Assembly: GCF_964355755.1 (NCBI RefSeq) | Contig: NC_092680.1 | Location: forward strand, 5,247,001-5,311,000 | Direction of reading: 5' to 3' | From: Antedon mediterranea | Taxonomy: Eukaryota; Echinodermata; Crinoidea; Comatulida; Antedonidae | Length of the DNA: 64,000 bases | Part shown: in pieces, positions 26,301-39,319 of the stretch | Numbering within the stretch: position 1 is the stretch's first letter | Layout: each line of letters starts with the position of its first letter | Notes under the pieces: generated by a model | Seen by the model: the letters and a program-made list of their open reading frames with translations, nothing else | What the model was told of the DNA's origin: nothing | Databases searched by the model: none | Translations under genes and position numbers: made by a program

Positions 26301-29300
26301 ATCTGATGAAATAGGAGTTGGAACAAGAACAAGAACTTACCAAAAAAAGTTTCGACGAACAAAATCTTTATTTTGTTATCAAATGTATAGAGAAAACTAA
26401 AAAAAAACATTTAAAAAAATGTTGGTGTAGGCCTATTGCTATAGCCTAATATACAATAATGAGGACTGTTGTTGTTAGACCAAAGCATGTTTCATATTTA
26501 TAAGCGTGTTCAATACACCCCAATTGTAACAACAACTAAATAAACAAGTTTCAGACTGACTTCAAAATAATATAACACAAGTTTGGTATATTAGTTTCTT
26601 CGTCAATTCTTCAACCAAGGTTTCGTTTTTGTGGCTACGAACGTGACTACTGTCGACATTCTTTTAACACCTCATTTCATATTTCATTAGGCGCGTTCAT
26701 ACATACACACTTTTAAATGAGTAAATTACTTTAATTTGATTTTACTTGTACTTTTGATCTATTGATTGTTGGACATCTGTTAGTTTGATACAAAAAGAAA
26801 GGATTCAGATATTTTACACCTAATTGTTTCAACTGATCTTCATTCTTGACATTCCAACCTATTGTTTTGGGCGTAACGTGTTCCCACCTTACAAGTTACC
26901 GTATTCATCAATTCCGTGAACTGGATGTATATGATTCATCAGCAGCATTCGTATCATTTCAGCATATATCATTTTAATCTCAATTTTTTTGAATAATTAT
27001 CAACATCTTTACCGTTCATTAGTAATTCTTCACCGGTGAATTCTTCCATCAATGCAATATTGACGAAGTTGGCGATATAGGCTTTGTCTTCCTCTACATC
27101 ATTTTTTACATTTAATTAATTCTTTTAAAAAATAGGCCTACATATTTCTTTTACATACCCGTATAACACCTCATTTAAGACCATTATTTTTTTTACAATT
27201 AGGCCTACTGTAATCCGTCACGATAAATAACTCATGTTTGACTATTAGGCCTACATCTCATTTTTTTTTCTCCTCACTAAACTAAACATTTTTCCCCTGA
27301 TTTTTTTTTTTATTCAAGACAGGACCATAATACAAAACATGTTTTATTTTACCTGACTGTGTAATTCTGTATAAAGATGTTTTTACCAATAAAAAAATAA
27401 ATAAAAATACATTCGCTCCTTTTTGTCAAAACAATAATATAAATTAAACTAAATGTTTAAAATTATTACATAAATAGTAGGCTAAGAAAAGAAATAATAA
27501 TTTAGCAACTTATGTTCGTTTCAAGTACTTTGTTTTCAAACTATTACAATCCACAAATTCTGACCTTTTATCGTTATATTATCGTTTGCAATGTTTTGAT
27601 TAGAGAATTAGTAATGTATGCACACATCAAACTAGATCCTAGATTAAGGTATCGGTTCTTGTTATAACACACCTGAGCTAAAAACGATTATCTTTTTGTT
27701 TGTTCATGGACCTCTATGGTTGGTTTATAACACCATTTTCACTGCAGCTGTTAATCAGTGGCCTATATCTATTGGAGATACACTTTTTTAGAAGCCTTAA
27801 AGAGTATGAAAATATATGAAAAATATGCATTTTGTGACTCCATAGGCCTAATGTTTTAATCATTCTTTTTACTCACAATACAGTCCTATGTAATGTTCTA
27901 CCAGTTGGAAAATGTCTTAGTAGGACCGTTTTGTTAACTTCATGAAACTAATTACTTTGGAATTATAATAAGTTGTTTTTTAGGTAAAAAGAGATTAAAT
28001 GTGTTTCCTGATAAAAGCCTAATATAAAGGCTCCTACCTATATAGGCCATTACTGATGCATACACAAAAATGTCAAACAGTATTAATTTGCTCTGCACGG
28101 CGTTTAACCGTCCCACCCAGGTGTGCTTCTACACCCATCACAGTTCTGTATATAATCTGTATTGTGACAAATATGGAGTGTGAACAAGAGTGAATGAAAC
28201 AAATAAGGGAGGGTTATTGGTTACATACCTCGTTAGAGTATTCATTTTTTAGATAAAATAATAGGCAATTTACATCTCAAACAAATCCATGTTTCATATA
28301 GGCATATCAATAAATAAGAGTAAGGAATCAGCCAGGAAGAAAGTGTCAAACTTTTGGAAACAGTATTCCCTCGCCTATTGTTGTTAAGAATAAGACAAGA
28401 TATATTTCTTTTAAAAAACGCCGCTCGCTTGTTGACGTAACAACAACGTATTGTTCATTTCAGATGTTTAAATATTGTTCTTTTATTTTGAGTAAGATTT
28501 AAAATATAAAAACACGAATTTAGTAGTTTACCATCTGGAGTTTTAGAAATACCAATACAATTGTATTGCTAGCATTTTGTTGCATTCTAGGCAACCACAA
28601 AACCGTAAAATATTGTAAATCAACAAATATGAAGAAGGCAAACCACGTGTACATTTGTGTTGAATAGTTTGACGCTATGACTAAAAGAAAGCATAGCTTC
28701 TTAATTGCATTTTGAATGATTGTGTTTAACATGCTAAATTAATATCAGGAATTCAGTTCACACGCTTCTACGCATACTCTGTAAAGAGACATTGTAGGCT
28801 CAAAGTTTGAAGATTGTTTTAAAGTGTCAAGGAATGTTTCGAACATGTGTCGTAGGTATGGACGCTACGACTAACCACTTCTGAGGCGTAAAAAATCGAA
28901 ATATAATCACAACAGTTTTGTCAATTTATTTGCTTCATTTGTTATCAATAAATATGATATTAAAAGTCTTTATTTCTAATATTTTGAGGAATTTCAAAAG
29001 CACAACATGCACACCTGACGATTTTGATGACCGATAACGAATCAAACTTTCTTCAACTTTGGAAATTTTATTTATAATCTTAAGCCTACATCACGTCTAG
29101 GTCTTCTATTCATGTCATGAATTAATTAACTTTTATAGCTTATCGATTTGTCTCAACCTTCGTTTTGCTCTATTGCTAAAGATACAAGTGAGATTAAATT
29201 CTATACAATGTCCCTACTTTAATCAATTTAGTTGCAACTTTTAATCAGAACTTTTTATACAGAACTGTTTACAATAGAGGACCTATATGAGGACCATTGA

Positions 29301-32011
29301 TGTCATTATTTAATACTGTTCTACATAGAACCAATACACATAAACCTGTTGTTTACGTGCTGATGCAAATTAGTTATCTATGAAAATGCAGTACTAATAA
29401 CAGGGTTCTGGTAAATTAGGCCTATTTTTTTTTCTTTTGCAAATCGTCCCTGCATCACTCATGAGACAGAATTGTTGGGTTTTAGGTGTTAAGGTAATCT
29501 TTTCCCACGTCTTGTCTGGCTTAGACAGATTTCAATTAAAACAATCAATAACCTACATAATGGTATTATTGCGTCATTACTATAGCTATCTAGTAGGATT
29601 AACAACATGCTATTCAACATAATGTAAACAAACCTATGTAATTCTATCACCGATTTGACGTGTAATGTATTTTCGTATTTGATTGTAAAGTATTAATTGA
29701 ATATTTATTATCTGCATTCCGATAGATTTGAAGTTTTGAGTATCATGTCAATCTATCTTTACCTTCTAAAGTTTGTTTGCCTACTTGGGCCAGCACAGCT
29801 GTGTTTAGGCCTAACTGCAAACCCCCTACTCAACACCATAGACCTTTTGTGATAAATTCCAGGAGTTTATCTCTATCGGCGCCAGGCTGGCGCCGGGCGT
29901 TCGGATTGTGTATACATAGACAAAAGGTGTTGCAATCACACGTGTTTTGCCTTTTCTCTATTGACCCTCCAAAACCATCCTTAATCTGAATCAGCCGTGC
30001 TACTTATAGCTAAAGTACCAATTCTATCGTGTTGTCAAAAATCCCATTTTGCGACTGTTCTAATTTCTAGATCTGCTGACGAATCTATTAAATGACTTGA
30101 ACGTTATATTTACCGTAACTAAAAATAACAAGTTTAATCAGAGCGTATAGAGGAATTCCTCCAGTGATCATAACAAGCAAATACTTTCAGTAGTGTTAAT
30201 TCTAGGACTTTTCTGGTATAAAGATTGTAAAGTATTTCATATCGTAGTAATCTTTCTATATATTAGTGCGATACTTCTGCATATTATTATTATAAACTTG
30301 AAAAACTATAATTTTAGTAGAAAGTATAAAAACGTCGAAAAAAATCATACAGAAAAGAAAAATTGACGGAAGAGCAACTATGAATTACGGTATACTAATA
30401 ACATTTGGAATTTGACTGAGCACCCGGGTGAGCACCCCAAAAACAGGGATATCATCCATTATCAGGGACTGATGTGGCCTAATATTAGTGTAAATCAGAA
30501 ATAATGTTTTCGAGGTTTATGAGCATTTGTCAATAGATCTGAACCCTCAAGCGTGTAGATCGCAGCTTGCACTCATGTGCTCGACCATTATCATGACTTT
30601 ACTGAAAAAGAAAAACATAAATAATTGTTCTATCCTCCTACGTCAGGAACTTAAAAAAGGGTACATCTTGCTTTCTACTTTCCATTTACTTTATCTATTT
30701 ACCATACGTGCATCATTTCATATTATAGCATTTTAAAACTAATCAAATATAAAATGTAGTAATTTTAATGTTAAAAATGAAAGGTTACGGCAAGCTTCAA
30801 TTAAGACAAATCTTTACGCATTGAGTAAAACCTAAACTTTTTACCGAAGAAATAAGTAGGCCTATGACAAAAAGGGGATGGGGGTGCTGAAATACATATT
30901 AAGAAAATAAGTAGGTCTATATATATAATAGTTATAATATTTGAGGCACATCTGGACAATGGCGTCTCAGTATCTCTAATTATCCATAGACCTAATATAA
31001 TTGATTACAACTATCTGGTCCAATAAAATTCTTTGTTAATGTTAGTTCCAATTATTGTTTATTATTTAATTTAATTGGTTTAAATGTAATTAGTTGATTA
31101 TCTACATAAATTCGTTGAAATAAGCCTACGCTTAATTATTATGATCTCATCTGTTATTAATTAGATGTGTTAACCTACGTAATGTTACTCAACAGACTGA
31201 TAATTATCCTTAATTAGTGTCGCTGTGAAACCAATATAGGCCTACTGATTATTTCTATCTTTTTATATAGTTTACTTTTGTTATTAAAAACGGCTCATTA
31301 AAACAAAAATACTATAATAGTATCGAATTTTTTTCGATACACGAACTTTTTTTAAAGCTCAACTTCAATGACTTTTTCAGTTAAAATTATGTATATTACA
31401 ATAATATTAATCAACTTCTTCTGAATTGTTGTTGATATTAAAACGTCTTGATGCACTCGAAAGCTTGTGTCAGTAAACGACTCTCCTATTATTATTTATT
31501 TTATACAAAATCGAACAAAAAAAATTTGCCACTGTATTAATTATTAATTACAAAAAACTTTTAGTAAACCTTTTTAATACAATCAAATTACTGTTTGAAT
31601 ATTATTGTAAAGAGAAAAAAAAACAATTCTATATATTATAATATATACGAAAAAATTCATATCTTTTAATTAAAATTATAGGTGAATATGATGTAATAAG
31701 TTGTTAAAAGTCTATCAGCATGTATGGGACTGTGAAGAGTCGTAAGGTCAACAAGGTAAGTTGTCGGTCAAATAGTGTAATTAGCGCTACAGGAACTGAG
31801 TTAACACCAACAAGCATGCAGGTGCGTTAAGATGCAAGCGATACCGATGCAAAGGTGATGATTTCAAAAAGGTATTTTATCAGTTTTGAATAGCTAACTT
31901 GTAATTGATTCAAAGCGGTCCCCTTCAACCAGATCCTGATTGGCATAGTTGTTCCCATGACGACCGCCAGTCCGTCGCCTATCTGACAGCACTCAATGGG
32001 CAATGAATGGA

Positions 32012-32040
32012 TGACGTCATAAATCCGGCGCCAGACTGTC
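32012..32040 (+). promoter_or_regulatory. Candidate CRE plus SMAD-type site 1.5 kb upstream of ID
   Basis: A perfect TGACGTCA (32012-32019) lies 7 bp before GGCGCC (32027-32032), which is followed five bases later by GTCG (32038-32041). Vertebrate Id genes are driven by BMP through GGCGCC-N5-GTCT type elements. Here the spacing fits but the last base differs. Binding is not shown. Confidence 0.3.
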
Positions 32041-33299
32041 GAGAACGGACTTGTTGATTGTGACAATCTCTATACGATTAATCACAAGTCTATACTATAC
32101 CAGTACTTTAAAGTAAATACATAGCCAAAGTGCTCACAGATGTTCATTGGCTATTTTAACCCGCTTGAGAAATACTTTTGAATGTTTTGGGCTCACCATT
32201 TATTTAGCTCCATGGTATCTCACCACAAAAATGTTTTTGAATTTGTATGACAAACCACGAAGCTATTATAAACGTACATGCTGCTAGAAAACAATAACTA
32301 AAATGATAAAACGTTTCATTTATATTTTGTACATACTTCCTCCAAAATTCCATCACATCAAAAAGTAAACAACATCGGTGTTATAGTTTGTTTGGGGTAG
32401 GCCTACTGTTTGCCGTGTTTTTTTTAATTACCACCCTGAAAAACCCAAATCCCAGGGGTATATTACTGACTGAATCTCAATTAGGAAACTAATATTAGGC
32501 CTAGAAAAACTGGCCTAAAAGTTTTAGTAAATTCAATCTTATTCTTTTATGTATTAATTACACACTTGAAATTACATATCTAATTGAAAAAATAATAAAC
32601 ATGACGGTCCTAAGGTGGGCAGGGAAACAAAAGTGACTGAATCATTCAAACTAATTTAATTGTATGCAATAATGGACAGTATCATATCATATTTTAATCT
32701 TTTGTTAAAAATGTATATCTTTCTGACTATCGTTTTTATTTGATTTAGTTTTTTGCTTATTGTTTTTTATCTTCAGCCATTTTTTGAAGGAATTTGCTTT
32801 TGGGTTTAAACATTTTTTTGTTATAATTAATACAAAGATAACAGTTGGTTAAATATTTCCAAACAAAGTTGGAAAATAAAGCTATTGTAATGCTAAAGTG
32901 TTCTTATCTTTATAAAACATATTTATAGCGTTGCATAAATCTTCATTAAATTAAAATGTTCTTAGGACCGGTTCATAAAATATGTATACACTTTTTAATA
33001 ACTTTGCCTGGTATTGAACATGTAAAATTGTTACAAAAACAAACTATGGAGGTACCTCCATGATTTAACTATCTCCCCGCAACAATGCAGTTGTGGTTAT
33101 ATATTAAATCAAACAATAGTATTAATATTTGTTAAAGGAAATACTTTCCATAAAAAGGAACTGAATATTTTAAATTATGTTAATTGCGGTTTCATGAAAG
33201 GATTTAGGAGTTGTATATGGAATGATTAGAAAGAACAGAACTATCAAGTATTATGTTGATAAGTTGCCTGTAGGCGAAAGCGATTGACGGGTCGTATTG

Positions 33300-33580
33300 A
33301 CAACGCTGAACGCTGATTGGTCGACAGATGTGTGATGTATGTCAATCGAGTAATACAGTTCTCAATGTGTTTATTCTTAATTAATCATGTGACTTACCGA
33401 TCTGTGATTGGTCACCTTGATGCGATCAGATACTACAAGTTGTGTTCACAGCTGTAGAACGATCATTTTCAGCTTAGATCTTGCTAACTCAACACGATTA
33501 GCTTAAAATTACTAGAAGGCACAATTCGATCGTTTTGCTGACATATTATTAATTTCGACAGGTTAGAATCATTTTGAAAG
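33300..33580 (+). promoter_or_regulatory. Presumed ID promoter and 5'UTR
   Basis: Two CCAAT boxes in reverse form occur in a similar setting (TGATTGGTCG at 33313-33322, TGATTGGTCA at 33404-33413). E-boxes lie at 33386-33391 (CATGTG) and 33449-33454 (CAGCTG). No TATA box was found. An in-frame TGA at 33575-33577 directly precedes the start codon and fixes it. Confidence 0.5.
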
Positions 33581-34994
33581 ATGACGAAAACTCACGTAGC
33601 TCAGCTGGAGACCCACAACCATGTCTGCGCACACAGATTGCAACAGAATTCTGGAATTCATAAAAAACGCAGTAAACACAGCAATACAGATTCACTTGGC
33701 AACTTCAGCATGCAGGACTGTTTTGAAAAATTGAGGGAAATCGTACCTACGATACCCAAAGATAGAAAACTTTCTCAGGTGGAGATATTACAACATGTCA
33801 TTGACTATATTCAAGATCTTCAAAGTGAACTTGAAAAACAAAATATTAGTTTTTGTGGCATTCGATCAGGATCAACGAATAACAGGAATCCACTGACGTC
33901 ACTTTCATTACAAAACACCCCAGATAGGACAGCAGAATTAAAAGTAAGTAATTTTACATTTTAACATATTTGTTGTTATTGTTTATATTATGATACTCTC
34001 TACAGTGTAGTTTCTTTAGTACATTTTAACTTAAATTGGTATTTTGCAATAATAGTCTACAAAAACACAGATTTATACTAACATACATTGCTGCTGAGAG
34101 GAGTAGAAATTCCCTCCTTTATTTACGTTATACTATATTTATGTATTATTAAGATAAAAATTCAGATTATTTTCACTTTTGCATTAGGTTTATTTTTTAT
34201 TTATGTAAATTAGTAAATTTGATAAAATGCATTTTTGACGGAAGTATTTTAGAGGCCTGTCTCTGCCATATCCCATGTTGCCTTTGGCCATGGGCATAGA
34301 TTTAAAAACAAGGAAGTATGAGATTCATGATACGGTTACTTGGTAATGTGTATATACCTAATGAAGTTGATACGGATTCTAATTAACAAATTTCCTGCGA
34401 TTAATACTCGAGTATGTAGTGAGAGCCTAGATAAAAATGTCAGTGAATTTAACTAATACTGTTCCAAAACGATCTCTTCGTTCGTGGTGTTGTAAACGGA
34501 TAAAGAGCGAGGAAGTTTGGTCAAATTATAATTACTGGTGGAAATAGATAACACAATTATAAGTTAATAAATTTGTAAATTAATTGGACTTAATAATATT
34601 CATTGATTGATACTCTTCTCAGTTACACTAGTAGTAGTGTGACCTTTATTATAATTGTAATATGTTGACTTTAATATTAAATTGAATATAATTATTATGT
34701 AGTTATTTAGTAGTGTGTAGCATTTGCATCAACATATTAAATGATGTATTATTTATGGCTCATTTTTTGTGAAATTTGTGAATTTAATCAAAGTATTATG
34801 CCATTTTAATGAGATTTAATATGCTTCCTATAGAATTACCACGAAGTACAGTTATATCAACATAGTATCGATTGTTCATCATGACTAAATGTTTTCTTAA
34901 TTCTTTTATCTTGCAGGAAAAACTAGCTAAAGCACTAGAAGCATACGAAACCCCAGAATCATCTCCTTTGTCTAGCCCCTGTGGCAGCTGTTGA
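33581..34994 (+). CDS. ID: ID-type helix-loop-helix inhibitor (Id / emc family), 2 coding exons
   Basis: Dominant-negative HLH regulator: it dimerises with E-proteins and other bHLH factors and keeps them off E-box DNA, so delaying differentiation. Exons: 33581-33943 and 34917-34994 (donor AAA|GTAAGT, acceptor TTGCAG), giving 146 aa. The HLH lies at about residues 42-83: NFSMQDCFEKLREIVPTIPK in helix 1 and loop, then KLSQVEILQHVIDYIQDLQS in helix 2, the ID signature. No basic DNA-binding stretch precedes helix 1. NPLTSLSLQ near residue 105 corresponds to the region before the intron in vertebrate Id2, so the intron position looks conserved. A third, untranslated exon follows (35531 onward), also as in vertebrate Id genes. 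The tail ends SPLSSPCGSC. Which vertebrate paralogue is closest cannot be said; it is probably the single pre-duplication gene. Confidence 0.96.
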
Positions 34995-36065
34995 ATACCG
35001 TCTTAAATTATTGAGGTAAGCATGCTAACCCAATGTAATTCAAAACATACAGATCACATAATATTCATGGCACCAGAACGAGTTTCGGTTTTGATAGTTT
35101 ATAATGTGAACCAGTTCCACTAGATATTGAGTCAAATTTAGCGCTCTGTCCAGTGCTTTCCAAATATGTGTGTGAAACTACAATTAATAATAGAGATCGC
35201 TTGGGATTTGTTTCTATCATTCTAATCTTAGCAAACATTCCCAATTTTGTTCCGGTTCCCATGCGGACTAAAGACAGGACCATGCTGATTATATTATAAC
35301 CAGCTGGTGCCTCACATTTTTGAGAATTCCTTTCAACAATCGTATTATAATATTCAGCTATGAAATACTTATAAGATTGATAGCTTACGATTGTGCTAAT
35401 CCGTGCAGCCAGTTCCCATGGCAGGGGTTTCTCACCGAACCATATTGTAATACTTAGCCTAATATCTTTTCATCAGTTAAATTATTATTACTCGTATTTT
35501 ATTAAATTTCTAATTTCTTCTATTTTCTAGGTGAATTAATTTATGGATAACTCCTTGGTGGTGTCACCTTCGATGCGGATGACATTCTCACTACGAGAAG
35601 AACGAAGAATTTCATATGATACCAAACGTAGAAGAACAAAAACTTGATATATGCACAGACGCTTTCAATGACTACATTTCTAAATAATATCCGATCAAAA
35701 TGAAACAAGAACTAAATTTACTGAACAAAGGGAAGTGAAATCCGTGGAAACGTGAACACTGGCAGTTACTATTTGTATTAGAACAATTTTTGTTTTTGAA
35801 ACACCCTAACACCTATATTATACTTGATCGATAGTTAAATATCCTATTCAATTTGTCGGATGTCCGTACACGGTTGTTGAGTGACGTCTATCCCGGAACT
35901 CTTCTTAACCTTGTATACGGCAATATCCGACAAATCATGAATGATTTTTATATTGTCAATTGTGTAAGTTAGGCCTACAGTAACGTACAATAGCAATGGG
36001 TTGACTCTCTTGTGTTCAACTGTCTCTTGGGTTTTAGTAATGTTGAATAAACGGATTCCAATCGA
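34995..36065 (+). other. ID 3'UTR with a spliced UTR intron and polyadenylation signal
   Basis: A donor GAG|GTAAGC at 35015/35016, only 21 nt after the stop, and an acceptor TATTTTCTAG ending at 35530 define a 3'UTR intron of about 515 bp. The last exon starts at 35531. AATAAA at 36046-36051 is a good polyadenylation signal. Vertebrate Id genes carry an intron at the same place. The stop lies less than 50 nt before the junction, so nonsense-mediated decay would not be expected. Confidence 0.7.
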
Positions 36066-38880
36066 TAATATTCATAATGACATTTCTAATAACCACTTAT
36101 TTTAGAAGCAGGTGGTGGGGGGCTATGCCCCAGTGAAACAGGTGTCGAAAGAGAATTTGCACGCCGGTTGACTTGCCACTCCACAGGAATGTCGGTTTGA
36201 CAGATCTCACGCCGGGCTTTAATGATTTGGGGCATTCCTTTAATAACACTCGGCTCGTAAAATCCATGACGGCTGTTTTGCAAATTCTTTTTCGACTAAA
36301 CAATAGTTTAAAACTGTGTTTGATAAAATGTTCAGTTTCTACTATTTTTTGTTGTGTTTTAAGAATGTTGTTTAAGTGTTATGGCCACTTACAGGGCGTT
36401 AGTCGTCTTGTAATGGCGACACAATTCTTTAGTTTATTTTGTTATAAACGTACGGTAAATTAGGGTAGCTCATAATACGATGCCTAGCCCTAGTATGTTG
36501 TAATTGTATACAAAAACATAGCCAAAGGGGACTACAACATAATTAACCTGATCTTGAGTTACATCCTCTGTTTCTTCTGCTTCTAAAATATCAACCAAAT
36601 GGGACCAAGCTTAATATAGCCACGTGACCAACATTTACTTCATTTACTCGCTAGAACAAATATAAAATTAAGATTTGTAAAATTAAAAAGCCTTGCATTA
36701 TTATTTTGCAGCGTCGACGACCTAAGGTCGAGAAAAGGATCATTTGGGAAAATGGTTTGAAAATGAAGTTAAATTAATTGTTTATAAGACTAAGAATGGT
36801 CGATTTTATTTGTTACCGTTTGTATATTTGTATAGAGAAATTTTGTATAGCTATAAATGAATGAAAACTTGAAAACGTCTTTTGCCTTTTTATTTTGATC
36901 TTACGACATTTTGATTGCCGCAGTCTTTACGAAAAGGGAAAAGTAACAGGGGGCGCTGTGTCAAAGTAGCTCATAAGTTGAATACGAAAGTCTTCAGGCT
37001 ACAGTAATTGGATTTTCAACAATGACCCCGTATGAAATATGAGCGATTTATGTTTATTTTATTGCAGTAAATGTATATTGCCTGCACAAATCTGAAATCC
37101 AATTTACAATGTATACATTACACTTAATGGAATGAAACCTACGGGTTTTAATCATACGAGCTTATTATAATTTCTTTAATACGTCTTACTGTAGTATCAA
37201 ATATAATAGTAGCCTACGACTAAACCGATAAAACATACATTTTATTAAAATATGCCTCGTACATGCGTAAAATCAACGCCAAAATCATGCATTTTAGAGG
37301 GAAGACGAAAAAGAAACCTAACAAACGTGGATACTCTCCGTGTAGGCTACCGTACCATTAACGTTTGATATTTGACATGACAGACTATAAAAAATACAGC
37401 TACTGACAATAAAATCTTTGAATATACTACATATATTATATGTTTAGGACATCTTATTTTCTGTTTTATATATCTTATCCAGCCTAATTATTGATTTACA
37501 CTTTTCATCGAAGGCTCTTTCAATAAAAGAGAGTGATTAGAGAGCCTAGGCCTACGTTTAAATATATTCTAAGCCAAATCACTATATATAACATTACGAT
37601 ACGATAGTACAGTATATTATGAATTCGCCACCAAAATAACATAATATCATTTTTATATAGTACTGCACATAATAAAACATTCCCTATTGGAATCGATGGA
37701 CGAGTAAGGTATGTTGTTGTCGTCCTCCTCCTGTGTTTACCATTGTTGACACAGTTGTCCCTTATGTTTCTACTTGTGTTGCTGATTCGTGGAGACGCGT
37801 GCTGTTGTGTTGACAACACGCAACCACGACGACCTACCCCCGCCCAATCATAGCGGAGCACAGTCAAGTTTTGACACAGGTGGTAGTTGGGCCTAGTTAG
37901 AATTCTTAGAATCAATTTCCATCGAATAATACAACCACAATTCCTCTATTTTTTTTTAAAGCACGGCTTTTATCATTGAACATGAGTATTACAATTGTAT
38001 TGGAAATTTGCCCGGTTCACTATATTAATATTAATGTTTGTTGAGCTCTTCTACTTCTTAGCCGGTTATCAATTATAATTTTCTATCGTTAATTATGTTT
38101 TGTACTTATGATGTTGTAAATTTATTGTCACTGGTTGAAATAAAATCTGATTTTAAATAACAATAGAGAAACAGTAGGCCTAAAAAATGTTTTTTTATAC
38201 AAAAAATTGCACAAAAAAGAAAAAATTCCCACAACATATTATATACTACAGTACATTTGTACTTATAAATATTAATCCACAATATGTGGAGATAAAATTC
38301 ACATTATTTTTGTTATACTTTGTTGTTTCTAACTCAAATCTTGAACCGTATGTTAACGGTAATCCTATATCTTAATTATGATGAGTACCGTATACCGTAA
38401 AACATGGACTCATTGACTACATACAATACGAATGCAACATTCATAATAACTACACACCGGGTGTGCATTCACTAAAAGGTGACCACCTTTTTTTAAAGTA
38501 ATTTAATGTGATTAACTTTATTTAAAAGCTCATTGTAACAAAGAGAAACAGTTTCAAGTATTAGATGATGGCGGAGAGAATGATTGCAAATCCATTAGTC
38601 AAGTCGTTGTCATGGCAATTTTGCATTTTCTTGCTTTCTTATTTTGAAAAGGCAAGAACGGTTGAGAGCGATGCTTTATTCTAATTATCATTTATCATCA
38701 TTATTATCCTTCTTCAAGAAAGAAGACAGTTGACGCCATATTAGATTACCTTGTTGCTTTTCCGAGAGCTGCGAGGAAAATTAATGAAAGAAAAACGTTG
38801 TTCGTTGATAATAACCTAATGCATTGAGTATGAAAACAGTAGAAAAAGATTTTCGAAACAAATATTCTTACGTTTATCAG
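36066..38880. other. Downstream flank of ID, gene desert
   Basis: No gene is recognised. The part 36100-36300 is GC-richer with open frames on both strands, but their products resemble nothing I know. The rest is AT-rich unique-looking DNA with scattered TAGGCCTA words. Confidence 0.5.
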
Positions 38881-38888
38881 ATTCATTA

Positions 38889-39175
38889 ATCATCGTCATC
38901 ATAATCATAATCAACATCATCATCATCATCCTCATCTTCTTCATCATCATCCTCATCTTCCTCATCATCATCCTACTCATCATTATCATCATCATTATCA
39001 TCATCATCAGTATCATCATTATCAGTATCATCGTCATCTTTCTCATCATCATCCTCATCCTCATCATTAATGTTATCATCATCATCAGTATCATCATCAT
39101 CATTATCATCATCATCATCAGTATCATCATCATCGTCATTATCATCATCATCATCATCATTGAGTTTGTCATCGT
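38889..39175. repeat. CAT/ATC trinucleotide microsatellite 1
   Basis: An imperfect (ATC)n tract with frequent CTC, CTT and GTC variants. Long methionine- or aspartate-rich open frames in it are by-products of the repeat and are not genes. Related scattered ATC words continue to about 39320. Confidence 0.95.
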
Positions 39176-39319
39176 TATCTCAATCGTCTCTATGCGTATG
39201 ATGATCGGCCATATTAATGCATGATTATCATCTTCATTATCATCATATTATGATCATCTTGATTTGATTCTCACCCGATCATCGTCATCAACATCGTCAT
39301 CATCATATTCATCATCAAC

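Larger units (their letters stand above)
14160..33200. other. Large gene desert upstream of ID
   Basis: About 19 kb in which I find no supportable exon. Open frames are short, AT-biased and match no family I know. Visible items are perfect TGACGTCA palindromes at 14563, 22048, 22090, 24702 and 32012. GGCGCC sites lie at 15325, 19789, 29878, 29889 and 32027. A C13 run is at 23345-23357, and a possible ribozyme-like relic is at 19101-19132 (minus). About twenty or more isolated TAGGCCTA words are scattered through it. Retroelement-like tails rich in AATAAATAAA appear near 17690 and 21440. Confidence 0.6.

Noticed and set aside
36086-36463. Three overlapping open frames after the ID polyadenylation signal
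   Set aside because: No recognised domain, conflicting strands, and position just after a terminated gene. Possibly old mobile DNA.
38816-39172. Methionine-rich minus-strand frame of 118 codons
   Set aside because: It follows from the ATC repeat tract.
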